This document shows positions 36,844 to 45,736 of a stretch of DNA of 64,000 nucleotides, piece by piece. Position 1 is the stretch's first letter. The number at the start of each line of letters is the position of its first letter. The stretch is taken from positions 1-64,000 of the forward strand of contig CANLSQ010000004.1 of NCBI GenBank assembly GCA_947493955.1, read 5' to 3'. The DNA comes from an uncultured Sphingomonadaceae bacterium (lineage in GTDB: Bacteria > Pseudomonadota > Alphaproteobacteria > Sphingomonadales > Sphingomonadaceae). The notes under the pieces are model-generated. The model made no database searches. It had not been told where the DNA came from and saw only the letters and a program-made list of their open reading frames with translations. Both the position numbers and the translations under genes were made by a program.

Positions 36844-38163
36844 TTGACAAGAGAGCATTCCGATGCACCTTTTTGGATGGCAGGGAACTTTGCGCCGGTC
36901 GAAGAAACTGTCGAGACAGTCAATCTGCAGATAACCGGCGAAATCCCAAAAGAGCTGAACGGAAGATATCTGCGCAACGGACCGAATCCGCGTGCGCACC
37001 CAAGCGCCGACTGGTTCCTAGGCGAGGGGATGATCCACGGCGTCAAAATCAGTGACGGCAAAGCCCATTGGTATCGCAATCGCTATGTCCAAACGCCCCT
37101 TTTGGATTTCGAAAAGATCACCAATGAGAACAGACTTGTAAGAGGAAACTCCCTCGCAAACACCCATGTCGTGGGACATGCGGACAAGATATTGGCGCTT
37201 CAAGAAACGCAGATTCCCATCGAAATGTCTGATGATTTGGAAACCATCGGTCCATATGATTTTGACGGAAAATTGGCAGGCAATATGACGGCTCACCCCA
37301 AAATTTGTCCCAAAACTGGAGAAATGCTGTTTTTTGGCTATGGGATAATGCCTCCGTTTTTGACCTATTACCGTGTCTCGCCCAGCGGTGAATTGGTCCA
37401 ATCCGAAATCATTGACGTCAAAGCAGCGACGATGGTTCATGACTTTGCAATCACGGAAAATTTCGTTCTTTTTATGGATCTGCCCATGCTTTGGGATTTA
37501 GAGAAATTGGGTAAACCGGGAATCCCGATCAGCTATGATGAAAGCTATGGTGCGCGGCTCGGCGTCATGCCGCGCACCGGCAAAAGCCAAGACGTAAAGT
37601 GGTTCGAAATTGACCCTTGCTATGTCTACCATACAATGAATGCCCATGAGTGCGGCTCGCGGGTCGTTTTTCACGCGCCCCGAATGGTTGGCTACACCTC
37701 GGTAGGAATGAAAAATCCACCGGTACCAAAGCTTCATCGGTGGATAATAGACCTTGATCAAGGCTCGGTTAAAGAAGAGCAACTGGATGACCTGGGTGTT
37801 GACTTTCCGGTGACTTCACCGCTGCTGGTCGGCCGGCCACACAAACATGGATATGCTGCAGAATTTGATACTGGTGGCGCCCCCAATATCCTTGGTTTTC
37901 ACAAGTATGATATGGAGACAGGAGCGCGCACTTGCCATCGTCTCAAAGATGGGCGGTTAGGAAGCGAGGCCATCTTCGTCCCTGCCGACAATCCAGGCAG
38001 CGAGGATGACGGGTATCTGATGGCCTTTGTTTTCGATCCCACCGAACATCTGAGCGAGTTGGTCATCCTCAACGCGGCGGAAATGTCTGATGAGCCAATC
38101 GCGCGAATACATTTGCAGGCGCGTGTACCTGCCGGTTTTCATGGCAGTTGGATTGGTGATTAG
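36844..38163 (+). CDS. Second carotenoid/lignostilbene oxygenase (RPE65 family)
   Basis: The frame is open from an ATG at 36778, but GAGGAG at 36831-36836 places the likely start at the TTG at 36844 (LTREHSDAPFWMAGNFAPVE), 439 residues. The four iron-ligand histidines are in MTAHPKICPKTGEM, TMVHDFAITENFVLF, YVYHTMNAHECGS and GFHGSWIGD. NGRYLRNGPNPR is a family N-terminal signature. Divergent from the TonB receptor; it is a distant relative, not a close copy, of the enzyme at 30298, so it probably has another substrate preference. Confidence 0.92.
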   Translation: MTREHSDAPFWMAGNFAPVEETVETVNLQITGEIPKELNGRYLRNGPNPRAHPSADWFLGEGMIHGVKISDGKAHWYRNRYVQTPLLDFEKITNENRLVRGNSLANTHVVGHADKILALQETQIPIEMSDDLETIGPYDFDGKLAGNMTAHPKICPKTGEMLFFGYGIMPPFLTYYRVSPSGELVQSEIIDVKAATMVHDFAITENFVLFMDLPMLWDLEKLGKPGIPISYDESYGARLGVMPRTGKSQDVKWFEIDPCYVYHTMNAHECGSRVVFHAPRMVGYTSVGMKNPPVPKLHRWIIDLDQGSVKEEQLDDLGVDFPVTSPLLVGRPHKHGYAAEFDTGGAPNILGFHKYDMETGARTCHRLKDGRLGSEAIFVPADNPGSEDDGYLMAFVFDPTEHLSELVILNAAEMSDEPIARIHLQARVPAGFHGSWIGD

Positions 38164-38325
38164 ATTGCAACTTTCAGTGTCCTGCGCGTTGGCAGTTGGA
38201 GCGGGAGGCTCTTATTGGCCAGTTTCTCGCCAGATGCCTGGCCGCCGGCCATGCTGCAGTGTTAATTTCAAAGCGCCATTATGACTGTTTAGGGGTCGTT
38301 AGGAGAAAGACTGATCACCGGTTGT

Positions 38326-38360
38326 CTAATGTCCGCTTTCGTGCCCTAAGCGGGCGTTAG
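38326..38360. repeat. Intergenic hairpin repeat, copy 3
   Basis: CTAATGTCCGCTTTC ... AAGCGGGCGTTAG; the arms pair with two GU-compatible mismatches. It lies between convergent carotenoid-oxygenase and Lrp genes, where it could serve as a bidirectional terminator. Confidence 0.7.
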
Positions 38361-38372
38361 CTTAGAACTGAT

Positions 38373-38870
38373 TCAATCCAATTCTGCTTGCGGTCCACGC
38401 TCTAACAAGGTCGTCAAAACAATATGGCTCCTTGTGTTGGTAACATCACCAAATTCACGCATCCGGATCAAAAGTTTGTCGAGGCCATTAGCATCTTTGC
38501 ATCGGGCCTTTATTAAAAGGCAGGAATCTCCGGCCACGCTATGAATTTCTTCAACATCAGCATCTTCATGTAATCTGGCAAAATTGTCTCGGGCTTTGGT
38601 GCCGGTATAGTTCACATGAATGAAGGCGAGAAACGGGCGTCCTATTTTCGTGCCGTCTAAATTGATGGTGCTTTTTGTAATTACGCCCGCGGTCTTCATT
38701 TTCTTGACCCGTTCGTGCACCGCGGGTGCTGAAAGATGCACTTTTGCACCCAGATCGGAATAGGATTGCGATGAATCTTCGGCTAGCGCGGTTAACAGCT
38801 TTCGGTCAGTATCATCGATAATCAGTTCCGTAGAGCGTTTTTGCTGAATGCTATTCGTATCTTGATCCAT
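38373..38870 (-). CDS. Lrp/AsnC-family regulator
   Basis: 165 codons. The N-terminal helix-turn-helix DRKLLTALAEDSSQSYSDLGAKVHLSAPAVHERVKKMKTAGVI (about 22-65) is typical. The C-terminal RAM effector-binding domain includes the AGDSCLLIKARC segment. It is divergent from a LysE-type exporter gene with a long dyad between them. Such regulators often control an adjacent amino-acid exporter, with the amino acid as effector. Confidence 0.93.
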   Translation of the reverse strand: MDQDTNSIQQKRSTELIIDDTDRKLLTALAEDSSQSYSDLGAKVHLSAPAVHERVKKMKTAGVITKSTINLDGTKIGRPFLAFIHVNYTGTKARDNFARLHEDADVEEIHSVAGDSCLLIKARCKDANGLDKLLIRMREFGDVTNTRSHIVLTTLLERGPQAELD

Positions 38871-38889
38871 AAGCCATAATTTCCTTGAA

Positions 38890-38937
38890 GCAGAATATCA
38901 TTAGGCAATACCTATATATTGCTAAACAATATTCTGC
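38890..38937. promoter_or_regulatory. Long dyad operator between Lrp and LysE genes
   Basis: Arms of 21 nt, 38890-38910 and 38917-38937, are reverse complements at 17 of 21 positions; the outer ends GCAGAATAT / ATATTCTGC match exactly. The dyad spans the divergent promoter region, as expected for an Lrp-family octameric or dimeric binding site. Confidence 0.75.
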
Positions 38938-38951
38938 AATGGGAGTTATCT

Positions 38952-39563
38952 ATGGAATTGGGAATTTACTTCATCTTCTTCTTTACCACCGCCGTTGTGA
39001 TTTTTGTCCCAGGCCCTGCTGCAATCGCCATCGCAGCCCAGGGGGCTGGCAATGGCCACAAACGTGCAACCTTTGGAGTATTTGGCGTAGCAGCCGCTAA
39101 CGCGGTCTACTTCATTTTGTCCGCCACGGGTATTGCCTCACTACTGATCGCATCGGCGACTATTTTTGCCGTGATCAAATGGGTTGGTGTCGCATATCTG
39201 GTCTATCTTGGTTTAACAGCTATCTTTAGCAAAACCGGTGGCATTCAGTTTCCCACGGGCAAACTGCAATCCGCCATTTCTTTGTTTGGAAAGGGATTCA
39301 TAGTCGAATTTGCCAATCCAAAAGCGCTTCTGTATTTCGCAGCAATTCTCCCGCAATTTCTGGATGTTTCAAAACCCATATTGCCTCAAATCCTTCTTAT
39401 GGGTGGCACTACCGTTGTGCTCGATCTGATCTCTTACAGTTTATATGCCTACGCTGGTGATCGGTTGACGAGTGGCCGCGTCAAAGAATGGATCGTGCGC
39501 TTGATCAATCGCGTCGCTGGCGGTGCCCTTTTACTTGCAGGAGCACGAATGGCGACGGTTTAG
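38952..39563 (+). CDS. LysE/RhtB-family amino-acid exporter
   Basis: The frame is open from 38919, but ATG 38952 follows GGGAG by six bases and starts MELGIYFIFFFTTAVVIFVPGPAAIAIAAQGAG, giving 203 residues. The VPGP motif with downstream helices (LLIASATIFAVIKWVGVAYLVYLGL; FVNPKA-like FANPKALLYF) is the family signature. Six membrane helices are expected. It probably exports an amino acid or its analogue, under control of the divergent Lrp-type protein. Confidence 0.92.
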   Translation: MELGIYFIFFFTTAVVIFVPGPAAIAIAAQGAGNGHKRATFGVFGVAAANAVYFILSATGIASLLIASATIFAVIKWVGVAYLVYLGLTAIFSKTGGIQFPTGKLQSAISLFGKGFIVEFANPKALLYFAAILPQFLDVSKPILPQILLMGGTTVVLDLISYSLYAYAGDRLTSGRVKEWIVRLINRVAGGALLLAGARMATV

Positions 39564-39605
39564 GCACACAAGTTGGACTTATAAACGCGCACAGAAAGGA
39601 GCGAT

Positions 39606-39722
39606 ATGACCGAAACATTCCCTCCCATCGAACCTTATGAAACAGAGTCTCTAGGTGTTGGTAACGGCCACAGGATATTTATTGAACAAGCCGGTAACCC
39701 TATGATTGGCATAAATGGGTAA
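39606..39722 (+). pseudogene. Proline iminopeptidase N-terminal remnant
   Basis: A 38-residue frame, MTETFPPIEPYETESLGVG then NGHRIFIEQAGNP, matches the start of proline iminopeptidases (the PPIEPYE...G.GH.I..E..GNP pattern), with AGGAGCGAT upstream. It ends in TAA, and a hairpin repeat begins 4 bp later. The other ~280 residues of the family, including the catalytic serine, are absent. It was probably once co-transcribed with the LysE exporter gene. Confidence 0.75.
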
Positions 39723-39725
39723 TTT

Positions 39726-39760
39726 CCAATGGCCGCTTTTGCGCCCAAAGCGGACGTTAG
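39726..39760. repeat. Intergenic hairpin repeat, copy 4
   Basis: CCAATGGCCGCTTTTGCGCC then CAAAGCGGACGTTAG; the arms pair with a few mismatches. It abuts the stop of the truncated iminopeptidase frame. The remaining ~250 bases to the terminator at 40011 hold no supported gene. Confidence 0.7.
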
Positions 39761-40010
39761 AGAGCGCCCTTCGAGCCTCGAAATAAGCATCGCTTTCGCC
39801 CTTGTATTAGGAAAGAAAGTGTTCTGTACAGCCGACCCTCATGCAGTCTGCCCGACGGCATCGCCAACAGAAGCCCGTGCGATTTTCTGTCCAAATTTTA
39901 AGTTAATCGCCTTGCGCAATGCCACATCCCCTTCATGGAACCATGAAAGATAACCGGTTGTTGATAGTAATCGATAGGCGATACTCCTCTTGAACCGCGG
40001 ACAAGCTATA

Positions 40011-40043
40011 TAAAAAAAGGGGTAAGCACTGCTGCTTACCCCT
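40011..40043 (-). terminator. Rho-independent terminator of the TonB receptor at 40109
   Basis: An 11-bp perfect stem, AGGGGTAAGCA (40018-40028) and TGCTTACCCCT (40033-40043), has a four-base loop. On the minus strand it is followed by a run of T (A7 at 40012-40018 on the plus strand). It lies 65 bp downstream of the receptor stop. Confidence 0.9.
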
Positions 40044-40108
40044 GATTTTCTAGTCAGAATCGAGAGAGAATGAACTGACTAGCGGGCTATCCAGCCTGTC
40101 CCCACAGA

Positions 40109-43039
40109 CTAGAAACCAACTTTGGCGCCAAGCCTCCAAATCCGACCCAATGGGTTACCCGTAAATGGGTTGTAACCCAGCGGTGTGCGTGCATCTGGCG
40201 CATCTGCATCGGTGAAATTCTCGACCGAGAATTGCAGCTGTGCATCGAAAGCGTTGATTGGCAAGTCATATGCCAGATGAATGTCATGTTGAGTGAAGCT
40301 GGAAATATTCTCTCCAAAAAACGTTGTGCCAAAGTTCGGAACAACCTCAAAATTAGGTGTTTCCGCATAACGTTCATCGCGAACACCATCGACATATTTC
40401 ACACCATAACGTGCATTAAACCCACTGATGTTGAAGTTGACATATGCATTGCCTCTCCACGGAGCAATGGTCCCCGGATTGCGATCGAGATTAGCCAAGC
40501 CGACCGCACTGAACCCGGCGCGCAAAAAGTTGCCGTCGAGAGTGAAATCGCCAACATCATAAGTCAAAATATGGCTGGCATTCGCACCTAAGGTCAGAAC
40601 GCCATTGCCGATATCAGTTGTGTAGCTTGCCGCAAAATCCAATCCGGTTGTTTTGGTTTTTGGACCATTGACCCATTGGCTGAACACACGAGAGATATTC
40701 AAACCTGTCGTAGTGCCCTGAACACAAGCGCCACCGTCAAACGTAATCAAATCTACAAACGGACTTGAACAATCAGCAAGGCCGCCGGGAACTGGAACAA
40801 CACTGCTGGCAATGGCTTGGCCATCAGTCGTGGTGATTTCGTCTTTGAAATCAAAGCTCCAATAGTCCACCGAGAAGTTAAAGCCTCCAAAGTCGACAAT
40901 AGCACCGGCATTATAGGTGAAGGCCGTTTCTGGACCGAGATCATCCGGATTGCCAAAAATATCGACCGCCTTGAAGTTACCAGCTGCGGCCGCAAGTCCC
41001 GCGAGGGATGTCACGCCAGCGACAGATACCTGAGATGCAAGAGGTGCGCGGAAGGTTGTACCAACGGACCCGCGAAGCACTAACCAATCTGTAGGCTCCC
41101 AACGTATCGAGCCTTTCGGATTGAAAGTGGAACCAATGGAACCACCATAATCCTCGAAACGAGCTGCTGCGGTGATTTCAAGCGTATCGCTAATCGGAAC
41201 GGCAACTTCTGCAAAGACCGCTTTGACATCCTGTGTAAGGTCAATGTTTCTCTGGCCGCCAAGGAAAATAAAGGAACCGGCACCCTGAAGCGCAGGGTCA
41301 CAATCCTGCTGCCCCAAAATTGGGCAAGGATTCAAATCCAGGTTACCGAATGAATTGAGCGGCTTGTTGTTAAACCGGGTTTTACGATATTGCGCACCAG
41401 CTGCCCAACCGATCGCGCCGCCGCCAAGATCTAGTCCCAGTTCACCGGAAAAAATCAAGTCTGCGACGACCGTATCCTCGCTTTGATCGTTACCATTTTC
41501 TTCGGTAAGCCAATCGACAAGCGCTGGGCTATTTTCAGCTCCGGGAACATAGAAGGGATTGTCGAGATCCAGCGCTGGATTACGCGGTCCTGCGTTGGAA
41601 AACGGGTTGAACCACAAGCATCCGGGCGACCCTGGCGTAACGCCGTTACAATCCGGACCACCAAGACCGTTCAATGCTGACTGCAATCTGGAACCCACGA
41701 TACCAGGCGAACCGCCGCGACGATCATAGTTCATCATCGTGAGCGAGAATTGCCCTCGGAACGTATCCGAAAAATCCTTTTCGAAAGTACCGGAGAAGCG
41801 ATAGGCTTTACTGTTCACAAACTGGCGCCCCGATCCTCTTGTCTCGTCGAGTGGATTTCCCAACCAACCAAATGGCCGCCAGAGGAAAATGCCAATGGCA
41901 GCGGGCGTCCCAGTCAGACCGTTTTGCGCCACAAAGGGTGCAACGCCTGGGTTATCTGGGGATACCGTAAAGCCGCCGCCTAGTTGCGCTCCGCCTGGCC
42001 CCTGAAGAGGTGGATAGCCGGGAGAAGTGCGGATGAAGTCAAGATCGGTTTGCGCATAGGTAAATTCACCACGAAACCGGAAAGTATCGGACAGGTCTAC
42101 ATCCGCTTGAATATAGCCTTGATAACGATCTGTATCTTCGACAAGATTGTCAAACGGAATAAAGCTAAACCGGCAAAGTACACCATCTGGAACGCCTCCA
42201 AGCTCGCCACAGCCTCTGTCGGGCTGCAGCGCGACACCCGGAGCGATGGGAACTGCACCTCCCGCTCCAACGACGGTAAATGTACCCGGCGTGGCCAGGG
42301 CAGACCATGCTGCTGGATTCACTTCATAGGGTTGAGATGCGTAATCACGTTCGGTCGTAGGTAATTCCGAACGATGCTGCCAGCCGAAGCCAGCCAAGAT
42401 GTTCACATCGCCAAATGTTTTACCGACCAATATCGAAGCGGTATAATTATCATCGGAACCATTGACGAACTCATAGTCGCTTTTGATTTCGACACCTTCA
42501 AAACCCTTTTTGGTGATGAAGTTGGCCACACCAGCAATAGCGTCGGAACCATAAGTAGCCGCCGCGCCATCTTTTAGAATTTCAATCCGTTCAAGCGCGA
42601 AAAGAGGAACAGCATTTGTATCACCAAAACCGCCACCGACGGCGCCCGGTGCGGTAAATGTCCTTCTGCCGTTAAACAGCACCAGAGTACGTTGCGGACC
42701 CAAACCGCGCAGGTTGATGGAGCCTAGTCCCTGATTGCCTTGAGCGGTCGTAGAAAATTGATTGGTGTCGCCGAGGACGCTGCCGACTTGAGGCAGATCC
42801 TTGATAAATTCAAGTGGGGAGGAAACACCTGCGGTATCCAAATCTGCCGAAGAGAACACATCCACCGGTTGCGCTGCATCTTCAGGCGTGCCGCGAATGA
42901 AGCTGCCTGTTACGACGATGATATTTTCGTCATTATCCGCTTCTTGCAAGTCCTGTGCATGAGCCATATTCGGTGCGACCGTGGCCGAAAATACGACCGC
43001 GCTAAGCGCACTTGTGCAACGCAAGAGTGTTTTATTCAT
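40109..43039 (-). CDS. Large TonB-dependent receptor
   Basis: The frame is open from 43159, but ATG 43039 (MNKTLLRCTSALSAVVFSAT) with GGGAGGGAAA upstream starts the signal peptide, giving 976 residues. NIIVVTGSFIRGTPEDAAQPV is the TonB-box/plug start; SINLRGLGPQRTLVLFNGRR, ERIEILKDGAAATYGSDAIAGV are plug signatures of the large sphingomonad/caulobacter receptor class. The barrel ends in LGAKVGF. It precedes exported enzymes on the same strand side and faces two operator-like half-sites (TTTGACTAAT type) upstream. Substrate unknown. Confidence 0.93.
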   Translation of the reverse strand: MNKTLLRCTSALSAVVFSATVAPNMAHAQDLQEADNDENIIVVTGSFIRGTPEDAAQPVDVFSSADLDTAGVSSPLEFIKDLPQVGSVLGDTNQFSTTAQGNQGLGSINLRGLGPQRTLVLFNGRRTFTAPGAVGGGFGDTNAVPLFALERIEILKDGAAATYGSDAIAGVANFITKKGFEGVEIKSDYEFVNGSDDNYTASILVGKTFGDVNILAGFGWQHRSELPTTERDYASQPYEVNPAAWSALATPGTFTVVGAGGAVPIAPGVALQPDRGCGELGGVPDGVLCRFSFIPFDNLVEDTDRYQGYIQADVDLSDTFRFRGEFTYAQTDLDFIRTSPGYPPLQGPGGAQLGGGFTVSPDNPGVAPFVAQNGLTGTPAAIGIFLWRPFGWLGNPLDETRGSGRQFVNSKAYRFSGTFEKDFSDTFRGQFSLTMMNYDRRGGSPGIVGSRLQSALNGLGGPDCNGVTPGSPGCLWFNPFSNAGPRNPALDLDNPFYVPGAENSPALVDWLTEENGNDQSEDTVVADLIFSGELGLDLGGGAIGWAAGAQYRKTRFNNKPLNSFGNLDLNPCPILGQQDCDPALQGAGSFIFLGGQRNIDLTQDVKAVFAEVAVPISDTLEITAAARFEDYGGSIGSTFNPKGSIRWEPTDWLVLRGSVGTTFRAPLASQVSVAGVTSLAGLAAAAGNFKAVDIFGNPDDLGPETAFTYNAGAIVDFGGFNFSVDYWSFDFKDEITTTDGQAIASSVVPVPGGLADCSSPFVDLITFDGGACVQGTTTGLNISRVFSQWVNGPKTKTTGLDFAASYTTDIGNGVLTLGANASHILTYDVGDFTLDGNFLRAGFSAVGLANLDRNPGTIAPWRGNAYVNFNISGFNARYGVKYVDGVRDERYAETPNFEVVPNFGTTFFGENISSFTQHDIHLAYDLPINAFDAQLQFSVENFTDADAPDARTPLGYNPFTGNPLGRIWRLGAKVGF

Positions 43040-43186
43040 GATGTTTCCCTCCCAAAAATTCCGGAAATCAAACCATGATAATTTGATTCCAGCGCCCTCT
43101 TTGAGGCGATAAATTTTCTCTCCAAGACGAAGAGTGAATGTAATTAGACCATTAGTCAAATAGTAATTGACGAAGCATCAAATTAG

Positions 43187-44560
43187 TCATCTGGCTGAGA
43201 AATTCGAAATTGCGGTCTCGGCCGGTGACGGTCTTCTATTTCTTTTGTCAGCTATATTTTGTACCGCGCGGAACACACGGAGAAAGTTTTCGCCCCAAAT
43301 TTTTCTAATCTGCTCAGCTGAATAACCGCGTTTTACCAGGGCGATGGTGACGTTCTCCGCCTCACTTGCATCCACAAATCCGGCAACGCCGCCGCCATGA
43401 TTAAAGTCGCTGCCAATTCCGACATGATCGATACCCACACGGTTTACGATATAGTCAATATGATCAACCAATCGATCAACAGAACCCGGACCGATCACCC
43501 TCCGCATCGCAATCAGAAACGACTGACGTTTTTCGGGATCAGGGATCTCCCAATAGAGTTCGTAAGGGTAAGAATAGGCATCGGGCAATCCGGCATCGCG
43601 TCGGACTTTCAGAATGGCAGCCAATAATTTGGGATCCGAAAGATCGACAAGATAGGCACCAAATGCCGCGAGATGGATAACGCCTCCGGTTTTCGCAATG
43701 AGATCGATTTCTTCATCGGACAGATTGCGCGACACATTGGATAATTTGCGCGCGTTAGAGTGGCTGGCGATGACGGGAGATCGAGATAATTTTGTCGCCT
43801 GCAAAGTCGCTGCCTTCGACATTTGCGAAACGTCGATTATTCCCCCAAGCGCATTGATACGCCGTACCGCCGCCACCCCCAAAGGTGACAAGCCGCCATG
43901 CTCTTCGGCGATTTCATAAGACCGCCTCTCGGCAATATATAGAGGACGCGAACTGTCTGAAAAATCATTATGTCCCAAATGGTTGAGGCCGAATAGACGA
44001 ACTCCGGCGGCGTAATATTGATCCAGGGCATCAACCTGACCATCGAGTGATCGGGCATTCTGGAAGCCCAGTAAAATAACGGTCTTTCCGCTGGCGGTCA
44101 GACTTTTGATCTCAGCTGGCGATGTCGCCAGGCCCAGATTCGGGTCTTGTTGCACCATGTTGGAAACCGCTGCCAGTTTTTCATCGGCCTCGGCTCTCGC
44201 CAAGGCGCGACCGTCTGTTGTTCTGGAGCCGGGGCCCACGGCGACCGACATGATGACAGCATCCACGCCCCCCGCTCGCAACTTGGCTGGAGCGACCTTG
44301 GATAGTCCATCGGCCCCCAGATAGGTTTTGGAAGTGGATGGCAGAACTATATCCGCATGCGCATCCAGCACCAGACTCTGTTGATGGATTTCTCTCGCCC
44401 TTTCGACAAGAGCGGCCTCGATTTCTGGAGCAGCAGATGCAGTGACTGATTCTGTTTGAGCAGCTGCACAAGCCGATAGCAATACAGCTGAAACGAAAAA
44501 CATCGTGCCGCGAAGCACAGGTTGAAAGTGACTTGAGAGTTTCGCCGACAGTTTTTGCAT
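43187..44560 (-). CDS. Membrane dipeptidase (M19) lipoprotein
   Basis: The frame is open from 44602, but ATG 44560 (MQKLSAKLSSHFQ) follows GGAGA, giving 457 residues with a signal peptide and LSAC lipobox. SLVLDAHADIVLPS carries the first zinc His-x-Asp of M19 enzymes; ASHSNARKLS, GIGSDFNHGG and a central Glu region are also present. M19 enzymes hydrolyse dipeptides, sometimes D-amino-acid or beta-lactam containing ones. The ATG lies 4 bp past the stop of the upstream hydrolase gene (44565), so both share a transcript. Confidence 0.88.
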   Translation of the reverse strand: MQKLSAKLSSHFQPVLRGTMFFVSAVLLSACAAAQTESVTASAAPEIEAALVERAREIHQQSLVLDAHADIVLPSTSKTYLGADGLSKVAPAKLRAGGVDAVIMSVAVGPGSRTTDGRALARAEADEKLAAVSNMVQQDPNLGLATSPAEIKSLTASGKTVILLGFQNARSLDGQVDALDQYYAAGVRLFGLNHLGHNDFSDSSRPLYIAERRSYEIAEEHGGLSPLGVAAVRRINALGGIIDVSQMSKAATLQATKLSRSPVIASHSNARKLSNVSRNLSDEEIDLIAKTGGVIHLAAFGAYLVDLSDPKLLAAILKVRRDAGLPDAYSYPYELYWEIPDPEKRQSFLIAMRRVIGPGSVDRLVDHIDYIVNRVGIDHVGIGSDFNHGGGVAGFVDASEAENVTIALVKRGYSAEQIRKIWGENFLRVFRAVQNIADKRNRRPSPAETAISNFSAR

Positions 44561-44564
44561 TGGT

Positions 44565-45599
44565 CTATTCTCCAAGAAAGTCGATGATCGCTTTAGTCGC
44601 ACGCTCCGGTCGTTCCATCGACGTCCAATGATTGATTCCTTTTAACCGAACTGTTCGCATGTCCGGCCCGGTATCATCGACTTGATCAATAAGTTCAGGC
44701 ACGAAAACCTGATCCTCTTCACCCCAGATAAACAGAGCGGGCACAGTGATTTTCGCTTCGGGTCCAGGCCAGAGATCGGAATCTGAAACATTGTCAAACG
44801 GTGGAATATTGGCCCGGTACCAATTCATCGCCGCATAAAGCATTTCGTTGCTCGACAAGGCGTTTTGGAACAATTTCAATTCTTCCCGGGACAGGTCACC
44901 GCGTTCACCGAGTTTCCTGTAGGCTGAAACCCGCGCTGACTCGATCGCATTGCCGGACTTGAGCATTTCCAAAGTCGTGCCCCGAAATCTCTGCATATAT
45001 TGGTTTCGGCGTTGTTGCTCTTTGTTATTCGCCGCATATTTGAGGAACAGGTTAAGCGGAGGGGCGCTCATGCCCACGACTTTATGCAGGCGATCAGGAT
45101 AAGCTTGTGCATAGGATAGAGCGAGAACCGAGCCCCAGTCATGGCCGATCAATATATATTTCTCGTCACCGCCGAGATGGCGGGACAGCGCATCCAATTG
45201 GGACGCCAGTTTGGTTATGTCATAAGGTTCCAATTGATGCGGCTTAGCGGACAGGCCGGAACCTAGAGCGTCCAACGCTACAACCCGGTACTGGCCTTTC
45301 AGTGCCTCCATCTGATCAAACCAGCTATACCAGAAAGATGGAAATCCATGGTAAAAAATGACCAATGGTCCCTCGCCTGCCTCAACATAATGCAAGCGGG
45401 TATCGCCGGAACCGAAATAGCCTTCCTTATACTTCGCGTCGCTTGAACCGTTGGCATTGGCGAATACCACGGCTGGATCAGGGGCAACGGAGTTCATCGC
45501 TGTGGGGGGTTCGACAGCAAGATTAGCTGACATACAGCTCGGCAGCGTGAGCAGGCCTACAAGCCCGACAAGCAAAGTCACGCTCTTCAGAAATGCCAT
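44565..45599 (-). CDS. Exported alpha/beta hydrolase, epoxide-hydrolase/dehalogenase-like
   Basis: 344 codons with a hydrophobic N-terminus (SVTLLVGLVGLLTLPSC); the Cys could be lipidated, though Pro at -2 makes the lipobox atypical. FYHGFPSFWYSW forms the oxyanion hole, IGHDWGSVLALSYA the nucleophile elbow with Asp rather than Ser, and KGINHWTSMERP the catalytic His. A nucleophilic Asp points to epoxide hydrolase or haloalkane dehalogenase chemistry. It is paralogous to the hydrolase at 62674. It is divergent from the PQQ dehydrogenase across a candidate operator. Confidence 0.88.
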   Translation of the reverse strand: MAFLKSVTLLVGLVGLLTLPSCMSANLAVEPPTAMNSVAPDPAVVFANANGSSDAKYKEGYFGSGDTRLHYVEAGEGPLVIFYHGFPSFWYSWFDQMEALKGQYRVVALDALGSGLSAKPHQLEPYDITKLASQLDALSRHLGGDEKYILIGHDWGSVLALSYAQAYPDRLHKVVGMSAPPLNLFLKYAANNKEQQRRNQYMQRFRGTTLEMLKSGNAIESARVSAYRKLGERGDLSREELKLFQNALSSNEMLYAAMNWYRANIPPFDNVSDSDLWPGPEAKITVPALFIWGEEDQVFVPELIDQVDDTGPDMRTVRLKGINHWTSMERPERATKAIIDFLGE

Positions 45600-45648
45600 T
45601 GTCTCTCCTTCGCCAGTGTCTTGGCCATTGCTTTATAAGGAAGGCTCG

Positions 45649-45670
45649 TTATTGTACTAATAGTCAACAA
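45649..45670. promoter_or_regulatory. Candidate TetR-type operator, TTATTG-N9-TCAACA
   Basis: TTATTG (45649-45654) and TCAACA (45664-45669) separated by 9 bp, within the 137-bp divergent region between the exported hydrolase and PQQ dehydrogenase genes. The same arrangement recurs at 50293 and 50540. Confidence 0.5.
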
Positions 45671-45736
45671 CAATCGGCTGCACCTGTCAAACCTTTCTTT
45701 CGGGATGCTCCAGAACCAAAGGATGCAGAAATTTTA

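Noticed and set aside
39729-39953. 74-codon frame after the iminopeptidase remnant
   Set aside because: Starts inside the hairpin repeat and shows no similarity to the missing part of the peptidase.
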